From: an uncultured Alphaproteobacteria bacterium
GTDB taxonomy: Bacteria > Pseudomonadota > Alphaproteobacteria > MPNO01 > UBA2964
Length of the DNA stretch: 64,000 bases
Direction: 5' to 3'
NCBI GenBank assembly: GCA_943787225.1
Contig: CALSLP010000001.1
Span: forward strand, 62,001-126,000
Part shown: positions 24,444 to 33,949 of the stretch, one piece after another
Layout: each line of letters starts with the position of its first letter
How positions within the stretch are numbered: the stretch's first letter is position 1
The notes under the pieces: model-generated
The model's input: the letters and a program-made list of their open reading frames with translations, nothing else
Database searches by the model: none
Told to the model about the DNA's origin: nothing
Program-made: the position numbers and the translations under genes

Positions 24444-26737
24444 TTAAGCGCGCTCCACGAAACTATCCATGACTTTTTTAGTCCCGGCTTTCTCGAAATC
24501 TATTTCGAGCTTATTGCCATCGACGGATTTCACTTTTCCATAACCAAACTTCTGATGGAACACCCGAACGCCGCGCTCGATACCGTCCGCAGAGGGCAAA
24601 CTTTCAACGACTTTCGCCCGGCCATCGATAATGCCCGCCTCTTTACGCTTCCCGCGCGCTGACTGCATTCGCTGAAACCCCGGACCACGCCCTGCCGCCG
24701 TCCATTCTGACGCCGCATCATCCTCAAACCCCGATGTCGCAGGATAGCTGCCGTAAAGCCCGGCATCTGTTATCGCCTCAACATGATCGGCGGGAGCTCT
24801 TCGACAAACCGTGACGGAATAGACGCCTGCCATTGATTATAGATCCGTCGGTTCGCCGCAAAACTGACATGGGCCCGTTGCCGCGCCCGCGTTAACCCGA
24901 CATAGGCCAGTCTGCGCTCTTCTTCGAGGGCCGGGGCACCCCCTTCATCCATGGTGCGTTGATTAGGGAAGACACCCTCCTCCCAACCAGGAAGAAAAAC
25001 AGTATCGAATTCCAGACCTTTCGCTGCATGCAGGGTCATCAAGCTGACCATTTCGCCGCCATCGGCCTGGCCGGCTTCCATCACCAGGCTGACATGCTCA
25101 AGAAACCCCGAAAGGTTCTCGAATTCTTCCAGCGCGCTAACAAGTTCGCGTAAATTCTCCAACCTGCCGGGCGCTTCAGCAGATTTATCGTTTTGCCACA
25201 TCTCGGTATAGCCAGACTCATCAAGAACCGTTTCGACAAGTTCGACCTGATCAACGGTTTCAGCGAGCCCCGACCACCGATCAAAATCAGTCAACAGCGC
25301 CGTAATCGCCCGCCGTGCTTGTGGCCGCAACTCGTCTGTTCCCGCTAGCCGCCGTGCCGCCTCCGTGAGCGAAATAGATTGTGCCCGCGATAGATGATGA
25401 ATCGATTTTACTGTTGCCGCCCCGATCCCACGACGCGGCACATTGATAATGCGTTCAAAGGCGAGACCATCATCGGGCTGGTTGATCACGCGCATATAAG
25501 CAATTGCGTCGCGAATTTCATGACGCTCATAAAACCGCGGACCGCCGATCACGCGATAGGGTAGACCGACAGTGATAAAGCGCTCTTCAAATTCCCGCAT
25601 CTGGAAACTTGCCCGGACCAAAACCGCGATCTGATCCAGGGAATGACCTTTTACCTGTATCGCTTCCACCTCATCCGCAATATTACGGGCTTCGGCTTCA
25701 CCATCCCAAACGCCGCGAACGGTGATTTTGTCGCCCTCATCACGCTCCGTCCAAAGCGTCTTGCCAAGCCGACCAGAATTGTGAGCGATCAACGCAGAGG
25801 CTGCGGCGAGAATTTCCGGTGTTGAACGATAGTTCTGCTCGAGGCGATAGACCGCCGCTCCGGGGAAGTCCTCCTCAAATCTGAGAATGTTGCCGATCTC
25901 GGCACCGCGCCAACTATAAATCGATTGGTCATCGTCCCCGACACAACAGATATTTCGATTGGTTTGGGCCAGCAAACGAAGCCACAGATACTGCGCGACA
26001 TTCGTATCCTGATATTCATCGACCAGAACATACTTAAACCGGCGTTGATATTCGGACAGAATCATTTCATCGCTGGTAAACAACGTCAGATTATGGAGCA
26101 AAAGGTCGCCGAAATCACAGGCGTTCAACGTAATCAGGCGCTGTTGATATTCCTTGTAAAGTTCGATGGTTTTTCCACCAGCGAACTCACCAACATCAGA
26201 TGACGACACCTTCTCAGGAACAAGACCGCGATCTTTCCAGCGCTGAATAATCGCTAAGAGCGCCCGCGCCGGCCATTTACTATGGTCGATATCATTGGCT
26301 TCCAATATCTGCTTGAGAAGCCGTATCTGATCGTCGGAATCCAGAATGGTAAAGTTGGATTTGAGACCAATGATCTCCGCATGGCGCCGCAATATCCGCG
26401 CCGCAATGGCATGAAACGTTCCAATCCATAGATCTTCTGCGACCGGACCAACCAGCCCGGCGACACGTTCCCGCATTTCGCGCGCGGCTTTGTTGGTAAA
26501 GGTTACGGCCAGTATTTGCCCGGGAAACGCCTTTCGTGTCACCAGAATATGAGCAAGACGCGTAATCAGTACCCGCGTTTTACCAGTCCCGGCACCGGCA
26601 AGAACCAAAACCGGACCATCGACAGCTTCCACCGCACCTCGTTGCACTGGGTTCAGCGTCGCCAGATAGGGCGGTGACCCTTGCGGGCTCGTTGGCGGTG
26701 CAGAATCCTGCGGTGGCGGTTCAATAATGTCAGACAT
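24444..26737 (-). CDS. UvrD/PcrA-type ATP-dependent 3'-5' DNA helicase (one frame break)
   Basis: Superfamily 1A helicase for repair and replication restart. Motifs: Q motif LNPVQRGAVEA, Walker A LAGAGTGKTRVLI, Walker B VDEYQDTN, motif III GDDDQSIYSWRGA, YRLEQNYRS, LMTLHAAKGLEFD and the VGLTRAR motif VI. The main frame stops at 24770 after EELP. Adding one C in the CCC run near 24795 continues it into a further about 110 residues ending in a Tudor-like tail (GVRVFHQKFGYGKV), as in PcrA/UvrD. ATG 26737 is preferred to GTG 26749. Confidence 0.92.
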
Positions 26738-26773
26738 GAGGACCCCCACTATATCAGTGACTGATAGGCCGCG

Positions 26774-26796
26774 GCGATTGCCGAATCGCGCTTTTT
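26774..26796. repeat. small hairpin with T-run in helicase/HtrA-like intergenic region
   Basis: GCGATT-GCCG-AATCGC followed by GCTTTTTG. It looks like a weak terminator on the plus strand, but no plus-strand gene ends before it. The 11-mer CGGCGATTGCC around it recurs at 26850-26860 in the same intergenic region, so the pair may be regulatory. Low-level signal only. Confidence 0.3.
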
Positions 26797-26914
26797 GATT
26801 CGATTCAGCTAATAATTTGATCGTAACATTGTGATCATGCCGTCACGTTCGGCGATTGCCCTGGGAACCTAACGCGCTATATCGTTCCACGGACTGGAAA
26901 TAGAGGGTTACCCC

Positions 26915-27956
26915 ATGCCCAACATAGAGTTCTGCCACGCAACCTTTCTTACAAAAACTCGCGAAAAGAGTTGCTATCTTAAGCCTATTGGCAATCGGTC
27001 TGGTTGTGACGCCCCCGATAACAGCATCAGCGCAATCGGGATTCACCGTTGACGGTGTTCTTGAGGCCGTTGTTCAGGTCGTCTCCAAAGTACCAGCCGA
27101 AGCCCGAACCGCCCGCACGCTGGGAACCAATCGGGATGGCAGTGGCGTCGTCATTGACTCGAATGGGCTGATATTGACCATCGGATACGCCATTCTCGAA
27201 GCGGAAAGCTCTGAAATTGTTCTGTCCAACGGCAAGCGGGTTGCCGCACGCCCGGTCGCCTACGATCATGCTTCGGGGTTTGGGCTCTTGCGGGCAAATC
27301 AGAAACTGTCAGTGAAACCAGTCGAGCTTGGCGATTCCAGCGCTTTAGCTGTTAGAGACCCGATCCTTATGGTGAGCCATGGCGGCCGCAAAGGCGCTCT
27401 GCCTGGTCTCGTGGTATCACGGCGGCCATTTGCGGGTTCCTGGGAATATATGCTGGAGAGAGCGATCTATACCGCTCCACCTCACCCCGCTTTCGGCGGT
27501 GCCGCGTTGTTTTCCGCCAAAGGGAAGCTCGTCGGTATTGGTTCGCTTATTGTTGGTGATGCCATGGAGCCGGGTCACGCGACGCCCGGCAACATGTTTA
27601 TCCCGATTGATCAACTTAAACCAATCCTTGGTGACCTTCTCGAAAAAGGGCGCGCCACCGGCCCTCATCGACCCTGGCTTGGAATCTACGCGCAAGAAAT
27701 TCACGGCCGATTATTCGTTTCCCGGACGGCACGCGGCGGGCCAGCGCAATCTGCGGGTGTTAGACAAGGTGACATCGTTGTCGGCATCGCCGGAGAACCG
27801 GTTACAAGTTTGATCGATTTTTATCGCCGTGTTTGGAAGCTGGGACATGCCGGCATTTCAGTACCGCTCGATATATTGCAGGGCGCAAAAGTACTGCCGA
27901 TTTCAGTAAAATCCACGGACCGCTATAAATGGCTCAAGCTCGACCACAGCTATTAG
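26915..27956 (+). CDS. exported HtrA/DegP-like PDZ protein with no catalytic triad
   Basis: A signal peptide (LSLLAIGLVV, cut near ASAQ) is followed by a chymotrypsin-fold domain and a PDZ domain (from about GIYAQEI, with SAGVRQGDIVVGIAGE). Against the HtrA family, the catalytic His position (TNNHVV) is TIGYAI, the Asp (RTDLALL) is ASGFGLL, and the Ser (GNSGGPL) is AFGGAAL, so all three triad residues are replaced. It should be a scaffold or binding protein, not a protease. The longest uninterrupted frame begins at TTG 26988, inside the signal peptide. ATG 26915 behind AGAGGG joins it if one T near 26946 is removed, so the 5' end is inferred. Confidence 0.75.
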
Positions 27957-27957
27957 G

Positions 27958-29753
27958 CTAGAGCGCGCCATGCTCCTCTTCGCGGGCGCGTACGATGGCC
28001 TTGTTATAGGCGAGCATGACCTCAACTTCGTGAACCACACCGATCATTTGCATGGTATCCGTGTCTTCAACGACGGCAACATGCTCTTCATGGACTTCCT
28101 CCATGAGCTTGATCGCGACTTCCAGATCAGTTTCCCGCATCAAGACCGGCGGATTTGGCCGCGTGACATCAGCCGCGTTCAGGAGACCATCCAGAGAGGA
28201 GTCATAGGCCGCTTCAGCGACATCCGACAGTCCAATCGTGCCGACCAAGCGCGCCCTCATCATCTAAAACAAATAGCTGCGCATGCGGTGCTTTGTGGAG
28301 TTTCTCCCGTAGATTCCGCAATCGGCGTCTCCCGCGTCACATTCATATAGGTCGACGTCATAACGTCGCCGATATGAACTTCGGCGAGAAACCCGGTTTC
28401 CCTACCCCGCGCCAGATTCACGCCTCGTCTTTGCAACTGCCACGAGAAGAACGAACCGCCAAAGGCTTGCTGCGTAATCACCGACGCGATCACAACAGCC
28501 ACCATGACGGCAATTATAAAGGAATAATTATTCGCTCCCGTCAGCTCAAAAACGATCAGAATCGTTGAAAGCGGCGCCCCCAATACGGCACCAGCCACAG
28601 CCCCCATACCAACAAGCGTATAGGCACTGTGCCCTGACGACAAATGCGGAAAGGTTTCAGTGGCAATGATACCAAAGGACCCGCCGAGCATTGCCCCAAG
28701 AAAGAGTGATGGACTAAAGACGCCACCGGCAAACCCGGAGCCCAAACTGATCGCCACCGCTGCGGTTTTAGCCGCCAAAAGGGCCAACAGCATCCCTAGC
28801 GCAATCTGTTCTTTCATTGCCGCATCAGTCGCGCCATAGCCAACGCCCAAGACCTGTGGAAAGGCCAAGGCAATAAGTCCGATGAGTAGTCCGCCAACCG
28901 CCGGGTGGACCCAGCGCGGCAACGGCATCTTGTTGGACATATCCTGCGCAAAAATGATGCTTTTCATCAGAATGATCGCCACCAAAGCACTGACAACACC
29001 GAGTAAGGCGAAAGCGGGGAATTCGAGATAGGACACGATTGAATGGCTTGGCGCGACAAAGGCTGAGAAATCACCAAAATGTCCACGTGATATGATCGTC
29101 CCGGTTACCGACGCCAAGGCAATGGGTGCCAAGGCCGACAAGGCGTAATGCCCAATGATGACCTCAAGAGCGAAAATCGTCCCGGCGATGGGCGCATTAA
29201 AAGATGCAGAGATTGCCGCAGCTGCACCACAGCCGAGAAGATTGATGGTAATTGTCCGGCTGACCCCCAGTCGGCGGGAAATCCACGATGACAGGCCAGC
29301 CCCGAGATGTACCACAGGCCCTTCCCGGCCCACTGATCCGCCAACACCTATTGACGCTGCGCTTACGACAGCAGCGCCCAATGTCGATCTAATGTCCATC
29401 CTGCCAGAATGAAGGGTAATGCCTTCCATGACATCAGCGACGCCGCGCGGCCGCCCGCCAGGCATAAAGAAATGGATAAACAGGCCAATAAACAGGCCGC
29501 CGATCGTTGGGACGGCGATAACCTGCCAAGCGGGAAGATTCTGTGCGTGGGTATAAAGCGTTTCGGCAAAGGTGCCGAAGGATATCCCTTGGACAAATCG
29601 ATAAAGATAGCCGAACCCTATTGCACCATAGGCGGCGATAGCGCCCATAATTATTGCCAGAACCAGCAGCACAAGCTGGTCATTACGCAAGAACCGGCGC
29701 ATTTCTTCTAATATGCGTCCTCGTGGTTCACCACGACTGGACAACAGGCTCAC
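27958..29753 (-). CDS. ClC-type chloride channel/transporter with C-terminal CBS pair (two frame breaks)
   Basis: The first 480 residues form a ClC membrane core with the chloride-site motifs GSVGREGPVVHLG, GSGFAGGVFSPSLFLGA and GAPLSTILIVFELTG. The pore-lining GREGP form keeps an Arg where many have Lys. After the core a CBS domain begins (DVMTSTYMNVTRETP). It continues in another frame (LREKLHKAPHAQLFVLDDEG) and again in a third (VGTIGLSDVAE to the stop), so two indels near 28316 and 28250 split one gene. CBS pairs usually bind adenine nucleotides and gate transport. Function as channel or H+/Cl- exchanger is not decided. Confidence 0.88.
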
Positions 29754-29814
29754 TACACACTCCAGCGTTTAACTGTTCACATACTACGCCACATTTAGGC
29801 TAGCCCGCAGGAAT

Positions 29815-29843
29815 ATAACGGAAAAGCGCAAACTTTCCGTTAT
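29815..29843. repeat. inverted repeat between ClC and thioesterase genes
   Basis: Perfect 10-bp arms ATAACGGAAA / TTTCCGTTAT with a 9-base spacer, 61 bases upstream of the ClC start and 55 bases past the thioesterase stop. No T-run follows on either strand, so an operator upstream of the ClC gene is as likely as a terminator. Confidence 0.45.
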
Positions 29844-29898
29844 CGAATTGCGAATACAGTCGGCGCAGCGCTAAAAGCCTACTCACTTCCTAGGGTCT

Positions 29899-30390
29899 CT
29901 AAGACAATCTCAACTTGGGAACCTTGATCACGCGGCCCAGATTATTGATTTCAGGCAATTTTCTGTGCGCGTCAAGAAGACTGGCGAGAGCATCAATCTT
30001 TTCGGCCGGCATAGGGGCCACCCGCCGCGTTGAAAGGTCAACATGGAGCGACAGGAATTCACAAGTCGCCGCAAGATATCCATCCGCGACGTGATACATC
30101 TCATGATAGTGGTGCAGACGCTTATCATCGAATCCAACAAGGCGCGTTTCGCAACGCACGTCATCGCCTTCGACCACTTCCTTATTGTAGGTAATGTGAT
30201 GCTCAACCGCGAAAGTGCTGCCCGTGGTCGCTTCACGATATTCCCGACCCAGGCCAATATAGCTAAAGAACGCATCAACGGCGTGATCAAAGACCAGCGT
30301 GTAATACGCAACGTTCATATGTCGGTTGTAATCGGTCCATTCGGGCAGGATGGTCTCCTGCCATAGTTTTAGCGGTACGGGATGGATCAT
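29899..30390 (-). CDS. hot-dog fold acyl-CoA thioesterase
   Basis: 163 residues with the 4HBT pattern PEWTDYNRHMNVAYY at the N-terminus (the Asp/Asn-His region of the active site) and a single hot-dog domain. The wording of this segment resembles the thioesterase-like proteins linked to carnitine/betaine degradation, but the substrate cannot be fixed from sequence. It starts 12 bases after the acyl-CoA synthetase stop, so the two are co-transcribed and probably act on the same acyl-CoA. ATG 30390 follows a GAGG ribosome site. Confidence 0.82.
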   Translation of the reverse strand: MIHPVPLKLWQETILPEWTDYNRHMNVAYYTLVFDHAVDAFFSYIGLGREYREATTGSTFAVEHHITYNKEVVEGDDVRCETRLVGFDDKRLHHYHEMYHVADGYLAATCEFLSLHVDLSTRRVAPMPAEKIDALASLLDAHRKLPEINNLGRVIKVPKLRLS

Positions 30391-30402
30391 GCTGCCGCCG
30401 CC

Positions 30403-31800
30403 TCAGCCTTTCGCCAGCCCCTTACGGCACTGCACCATGATATCCAGTACTTTGAAGGGGTCTTCGATCCGCGGGAAAGTCGGCACCCCCTTGGGTTCCA
30501 GAAATGCCTTGGCCGCTGCGTTACTATTTTCATCACCAGAAAAGGAAACGTAGATCGGCTTTTCTGGAAACCGTTTCTTTTGATCAACAATGAAGTCCAG
30601 ATTCATTTCGCCCAACTCGTCAGCCAGAATCAGGATCGTCACGACGGAATCAACGTTCGGGTCCTCCAAGAGCGCCGTCATGGCTTCGCGCCAGGCAAAT
30701 TCCATCCCATTGACCGTCGCCGAAGGAAATACATCAACCGGGTTGGTGATATTGATGAATGGCGGGCTGATTTCCTCGAGCCGCGCCTGTGTCTTCGCCG
30801 TTACCTTGGCAAACTCAAGTCCAGTCCGTTGCTTACAGATATCCGATATATGAACGATGAACGCGCCAGATGGTGACACAAAGCCAACCCGATTACCTGC
30901 CGGAACCGGCATCAATGCTGCCGCCTTCGCCGCCGTGAACAGATGGGTAAACTCGTCAATGCGCACCACGCCAGCCTGCTTCAGCGCGCCATCGAGAATA
31001 TTATCGTCCGACCCCAAAGACGCCGTATGCGACATCGCGGCCTTGGCTCCGTCTTCAGTGGCGCCGCCTTTGAGCATGACGACGGGTTTCTTCTTTGTGA
31101 CTTTACGCGCAATTTCCAGAAACTTTTGTGGGCGATGCAAACTTTCGAGGTAAACGAAAATCGCGCCGGTTTCCGGGTCATCGGCGAGAAACTCCAGAAC
31201 ATCGGCTTCATCGATATCGACTGCATTGCCAAGACCAATACAGCGCGCGACACCATAATGTTCACCCGACATGATCGAGCGCATCATCGCGCCTGTAAAA
31301 TTACCCGTTTGCGCGATATAGGAGATTGGACCTTTCGGGATATTGCCCAGCGGAAAAAAGCTCGACGTAAAATTTGCGGGTGTCGAAATATGGCCTGCCG
31401 TATTCGGCCCCAACACCCGAACGCCCGTCCGCTCAATCACCGCTTTAAGTTCCGCCTGGAGATCTTCACCGGCATGATCGACTTCCGCAAACCCGCCTGC
31501 CGCCAAAACGACAGACTGGATGCCACGTTCGGCGCAATCAGCAATTGCTTGCGGCGTTTGCGCCGCCGGCAACATCACGATCCCCATATCAACGCCCTTG
31601 GGCAAAGCGCCAATCGTTTCAGAAACAGAGAAGCCGCAAATCTCGCCACCGCGAGGATTTACCGGATGAATGTCACCTTTAAAGCCATTGGCGACGAGGT
31701 TTTCAATGACGGTACGACCCGGCTTCCCGGCCGTGGCCGAAGCCCCCACCACAGCAACAGAACGAGGGTCGAAGAAAGAACTAAGCTTGGATTTAGACAC
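30403..31800 (-). CDS. NDP-forming acyl-CoA synthetase alpha-type protein
   Basis: 465 residues: an N-terminal CoA-binding Rossmann domain (SVAVVGASATAGKPG), a succinyl-CoA-ligase-like central domain (VLGPNTAGHIS, SYIAQTGNF), and a flavodoxin-like ligase domain with the phosphohistidine segment AAMSHTASLGSD. This is the alpha part of ADP-forming acetyl-CoA synthetases; the usual ATP-grasp beta part (about 220 residues) is neither fused nor adjacent. It either works with a beta subunit encoded elsewhere or is a variant. Start is GTG 31800. A thioesterase follows in the same transcript. Confidence 0.85.
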   Translation of the reverse strand: MSKSKLSSFFDPRSVAVVGASATAGKPGRTVIENLVANGFKGDIHPVNPRGGEICGFSVSETIGALPKGVDMGIVMLPAAQTPQAIADCAERGIQSVVLAAGGFAEVDHAGEDLQAELKAVIERTGVRVLGPNTAGHISTPANFTSSFFPLGNIPKGPISYIAQTGNFTGAMMRSIMSGEHYGVARCIGLGNAVDIDEADVLEFLADDPETGAIFVYLESLHRPQKFLEIARKVTKKKPVVMLKGGATEDGAKAAMSHTASLGSDDNILDGALKQAGVVRIDEFTHLFTAAKAAALMPVPAGNRVGFVSPSGAFIVHISDICKQRTGLEFAKVTAKTQARLEEISPPFINITNPVDVFPSATVNGMEFAWREAMTALLEDPNVDSVVTILILADELGEMNLDFIVDQKKRFPEKPIYVSFSGDENSNAAAKAFLEPKGVPTFPRIEDPFKVLDIMVQCRKGLAKG

Positions 31801-31898
31801 AAGAGACCTGTTTTAAAAAATTGAGCCGGAGCATAGCGAAATCGTGACAGCCGCGATAGGCTAATGCCAAATACTGACCAATATTTTTAGGTGGAAAA

Positions 31899-32623
31899 AT
31901 GTCATATGAAGTCGTCACCCTCGATGTCCAGGGCAGCGCCATGGACTGCCTCGTCTTTAAACCGGGGGGCGATGGACCTTTTCCAGGCGTTGTCGTCGCG
32001 CAGCATATCCCCAATGCTCATGACGGGCTTGAAGCGGACCCGTTTACCATTGATATCGGCGACAAATTTGTTGCGAAGGGGTATGCCTGCGTCATCCCTT
32101 TCATTTTTCATTGGTGGCCGGCTGGGACCGACCTCTCCATCAAGCGCGAAGAATGGGACGACGCAAAGACGGTCGCCGACCTCGACGCTGCTTGCGAGTT
32201 GCTGACCAGTATCGAAGGCCTGGACACTGACCGCATTGCGATCATGGGTCATTGCTGGGGTGGCCGAATGTCCTGGCTCGGCGCTTGCCATAACCCACGA
32301 TACAAAGTTCTCGGAACCCTCTATGGCGGTCGCATCAAAATTGGCATGGGGGAAGGTAACCCCGCCCCGATCGATCTTACTGGCAACATGAAATGCGACG
32401 TCATCGGGTTTTTTGGGAAAGAAGATCAAAACCCATCACAGGAAGATGTCGCTGATCTTGACTGCCGCCCTCACCGCCGCCGGTATCGAGCATGAATTCC
32501 ACAGCTATGACGGCTGCCGGCCACGGCTTTCAGGACTTTGTCTCCGAAGATCGTTATCGCCCCGAAGCCACGGACGATTCATGGACAAAACTGTTTGCGT
32601 ATTTTGACGCACGGCTGCAGTGA
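31899..32623 (+). CDS. dienelactone hydrolase family protein (two frame breaks)
   Basis: Alpha/beta hydrolase with the cysteine nucleophile elbow GHCWGG near residue 120, an Asp in GKEDQNPS, and a catalytic His recovered as DGAGHGFQDF after correction. The first frame ends in a nonsense tail at 32495. Shifts near 32455 and 32512 reconnect it to LTAALTAAGIEHEFHSY and then to a normal end (FAYFDARLQ, TGA 32621-32623). Members cleave dienelactones or related cyclic esters; no ring-cleavage genes are nearby, so the substrate is unknown. ATG 31899 follows AGGTGG. Confidence 0.85.
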
Positions 32624-32670
32624 CGCTCGGCTTGACGTGTAATCAACGTCAGTCATAATAAATCTACTTG

Positions 32671-32785
32671 TTCCCAGGGGTGCCTCGTTAGGAGGCTGAG
32701 ATCCCGCCAGCAGAACCCTAACCGGTTTTACAACGCGGAGACCCTTCGAACCTGATCCGGGTTATACCGGCGTAGGGAAAGGGAA
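32671..32785 (+). promoter_or_regulatory. TPP riboswitch (THI box)
   Basis: All conserved THI-box pieces are in order: AGGGGTGCC, GGCTGAGATCCC, then GACCCTTCGAACCTGATC, GGGTTATACCGGCGTAGGGAAA. The closing stem P1 can be read as TTCCC (32671-32675) with GGGAA (32781-32785). The element binds thiamine pyrophosphate. It ends 4 bases before a GTG start and its last strand overlaps the purine-rich ribosome site, which fits translational control of the genes that follow. Confidence 0.95.
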
Positions 32786-32788
32786 ATC

Positions 32789-32869
32789 GTGACCGTTACA
32801 CCCCTTCTCCCGACATACCGACAACCGGAATCAGTCCGTCGTTTTTCTTGTGAGGGTGATCTTCCGTGA
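32789..32869 (+). CDS. 26-codon leader ORF between the TPP riboswitch and luxE-like gene
   Basis: GTG start immediately after the riboswitch, with AGGGAAAGGG from the riboswitch 3' strand as its ribosome site. It ends in TGA that overlaps the GTG of the LuxE-like gene (GTGA), so translation of the two would be coupled. The peptide (starting MTVTPLLPTYRQ) has no resemblance I recognise. It may be a real leader peptide, or, given the many one-base errors in this window, part of a longer gene. Confidence is low that it is made. Confidence 0.4.
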   Translation: MTVTPLLPTYRQPESVRRFSCEGDLP

Positions 32870-33945
32870 CCGAGGCGCAGATTATTAAGACACTGCTCAA
32901 TTTCATCGTGGCAGATGGCGCGACAAATGATGATTTCAACGCGCTAGCGCTACAAATATTTGCCTACCAGTTTGAAAACAACATCCCCTATCAGCGGTTT
33001 TGCCGCCAGCGCGAAAGAACCCCGAGAACCGTGCGGAGCTGGCGAAACATTCCTGCTGTTCCTATTAACGGCTACAAAGATTTAATGCTCAGCTGTTGCG
33101 ACCCAGAATCCGCCGATCGTGTTTTTATGACCAGTGGCACGACCAAGGACGGCATTCGCGGAAAATGTTACCACCCAACCCTATCCGTTTACGACACCTC
33201 GATGATTACGGCCTTCCGGCAGCGCTTTATGCAGGAACACCCCAAGCTGCGGATGGGCATCTTGTTTCCAACAGAACAGACAATGCCCAATTCATCTCTG
33301 GCACACTATCTGACCCTGGCGCTCAACGAATTTGGGGCAGATGGCAGCCGTTATCTGCTTACCGACGACGGATTAGATCGTGAGGCGCTCTTTAGCGAGC
33401 TGGATCGAGCTGTACAAACCGGCGAACCCTATGCCCTGCTTGGCGCCAGTTTCAGTTTTGTCCATGTAATGGACGATATGGAACGTCTCGGAAAAGCCGT
33501 CTCTTTGCCCAAAGGCAGCAGAATTCTCGATACCGGTGGCTTTAAAGGCCAATCCCGCGAATTGGAACTCGATGCATTCTATGACCTGCTCGAAGCTCGT
33601 TTTGGCGTTCCTCGGGATCACTGCATCAATATGTACGGCATGACCGAGCTCAGTACCGAGTTTTACGATTGGGGCAATACCACCTGTCCCTCCGTAAAAT
33701 CCGGACCCCACTGGATTCGAAGCCAGATCGTCAACCCGCTGACCGGTGACGAACTCCCGAAAGGCGACAAGGGCGTTCTGGTTCATTGTGATCTCGCCCA
33801 TTTCAATTGTGTCTCCTCAATTCTCACCGAAGACGCCGGGATTGAGGTCGATGACGGCTTCCTTCTCCTCGGGCGTGCCGAAGGCGCCGAAGCCAAAGGA
33901 TGCTCAATGGCAGTCGACGAGTTTCTGAAAGCGGCGCAGGGCTAA
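32866..33945 (+). CDS. LuxE-like acyl-protein synthetase
   Basis: 359 residues of the LuxE family, which activates a fatty acid with ATP and passes the acyl group to a cysteine for reduction by LuxC. Visible: the adenylate-forming loop MTSGTTKDGIRGK near 90, a DTGGFKGQSREL segment near 225 and NMYGMTELSTEFY near 250. Start GTG 32866 follows GAGGGTG. The LuxC-like gene starts 4 bases after the stop. No luciferase genes (luxAB) or luxD lie in the window, so bioluminescence is not implied. The natural acyl substrate is unknown. Confidence 0.9.
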   Translation: MTEAQIIKTLLNFIVADGATNDDFNALALQIFAYQFENNIPYQRFCRQRERTPRTVRSWRNIPAVPINGYKDLMLSCCDPESADRVFMTSGTTKDGIRGKCYHPTLSVYDTSMITAFRQRFMQEHPKLRMGILFPTEQTMPNSSLAHYLTLALNEFGADGSRYLLTDDGLDREALFSELDRAVQTGEPYALLGASFSFVHVMDDMERLGKAVSLPKGSRILDTGGFKGQSRELELDAFYDLLEARFGVPRDHCINMYGMTELSTEFYDWGNTTCPSVKSGPHWIRSQIVNPLTGDELPKGDKGVLVHCDLAHFNCVSSILTEDAGIEVDDGFLLLGRAEGAEAKGCSMAVDEFLKAAQG

Positions 33946-33949
33946 AGAA

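Noticed and set aside
26774..26796. Rho-independent terminator
   Set aside because: The hairpin with T-run lies in a divergent promoter region; no plus-strand gene ends before it, and the stem is only 6 bp.
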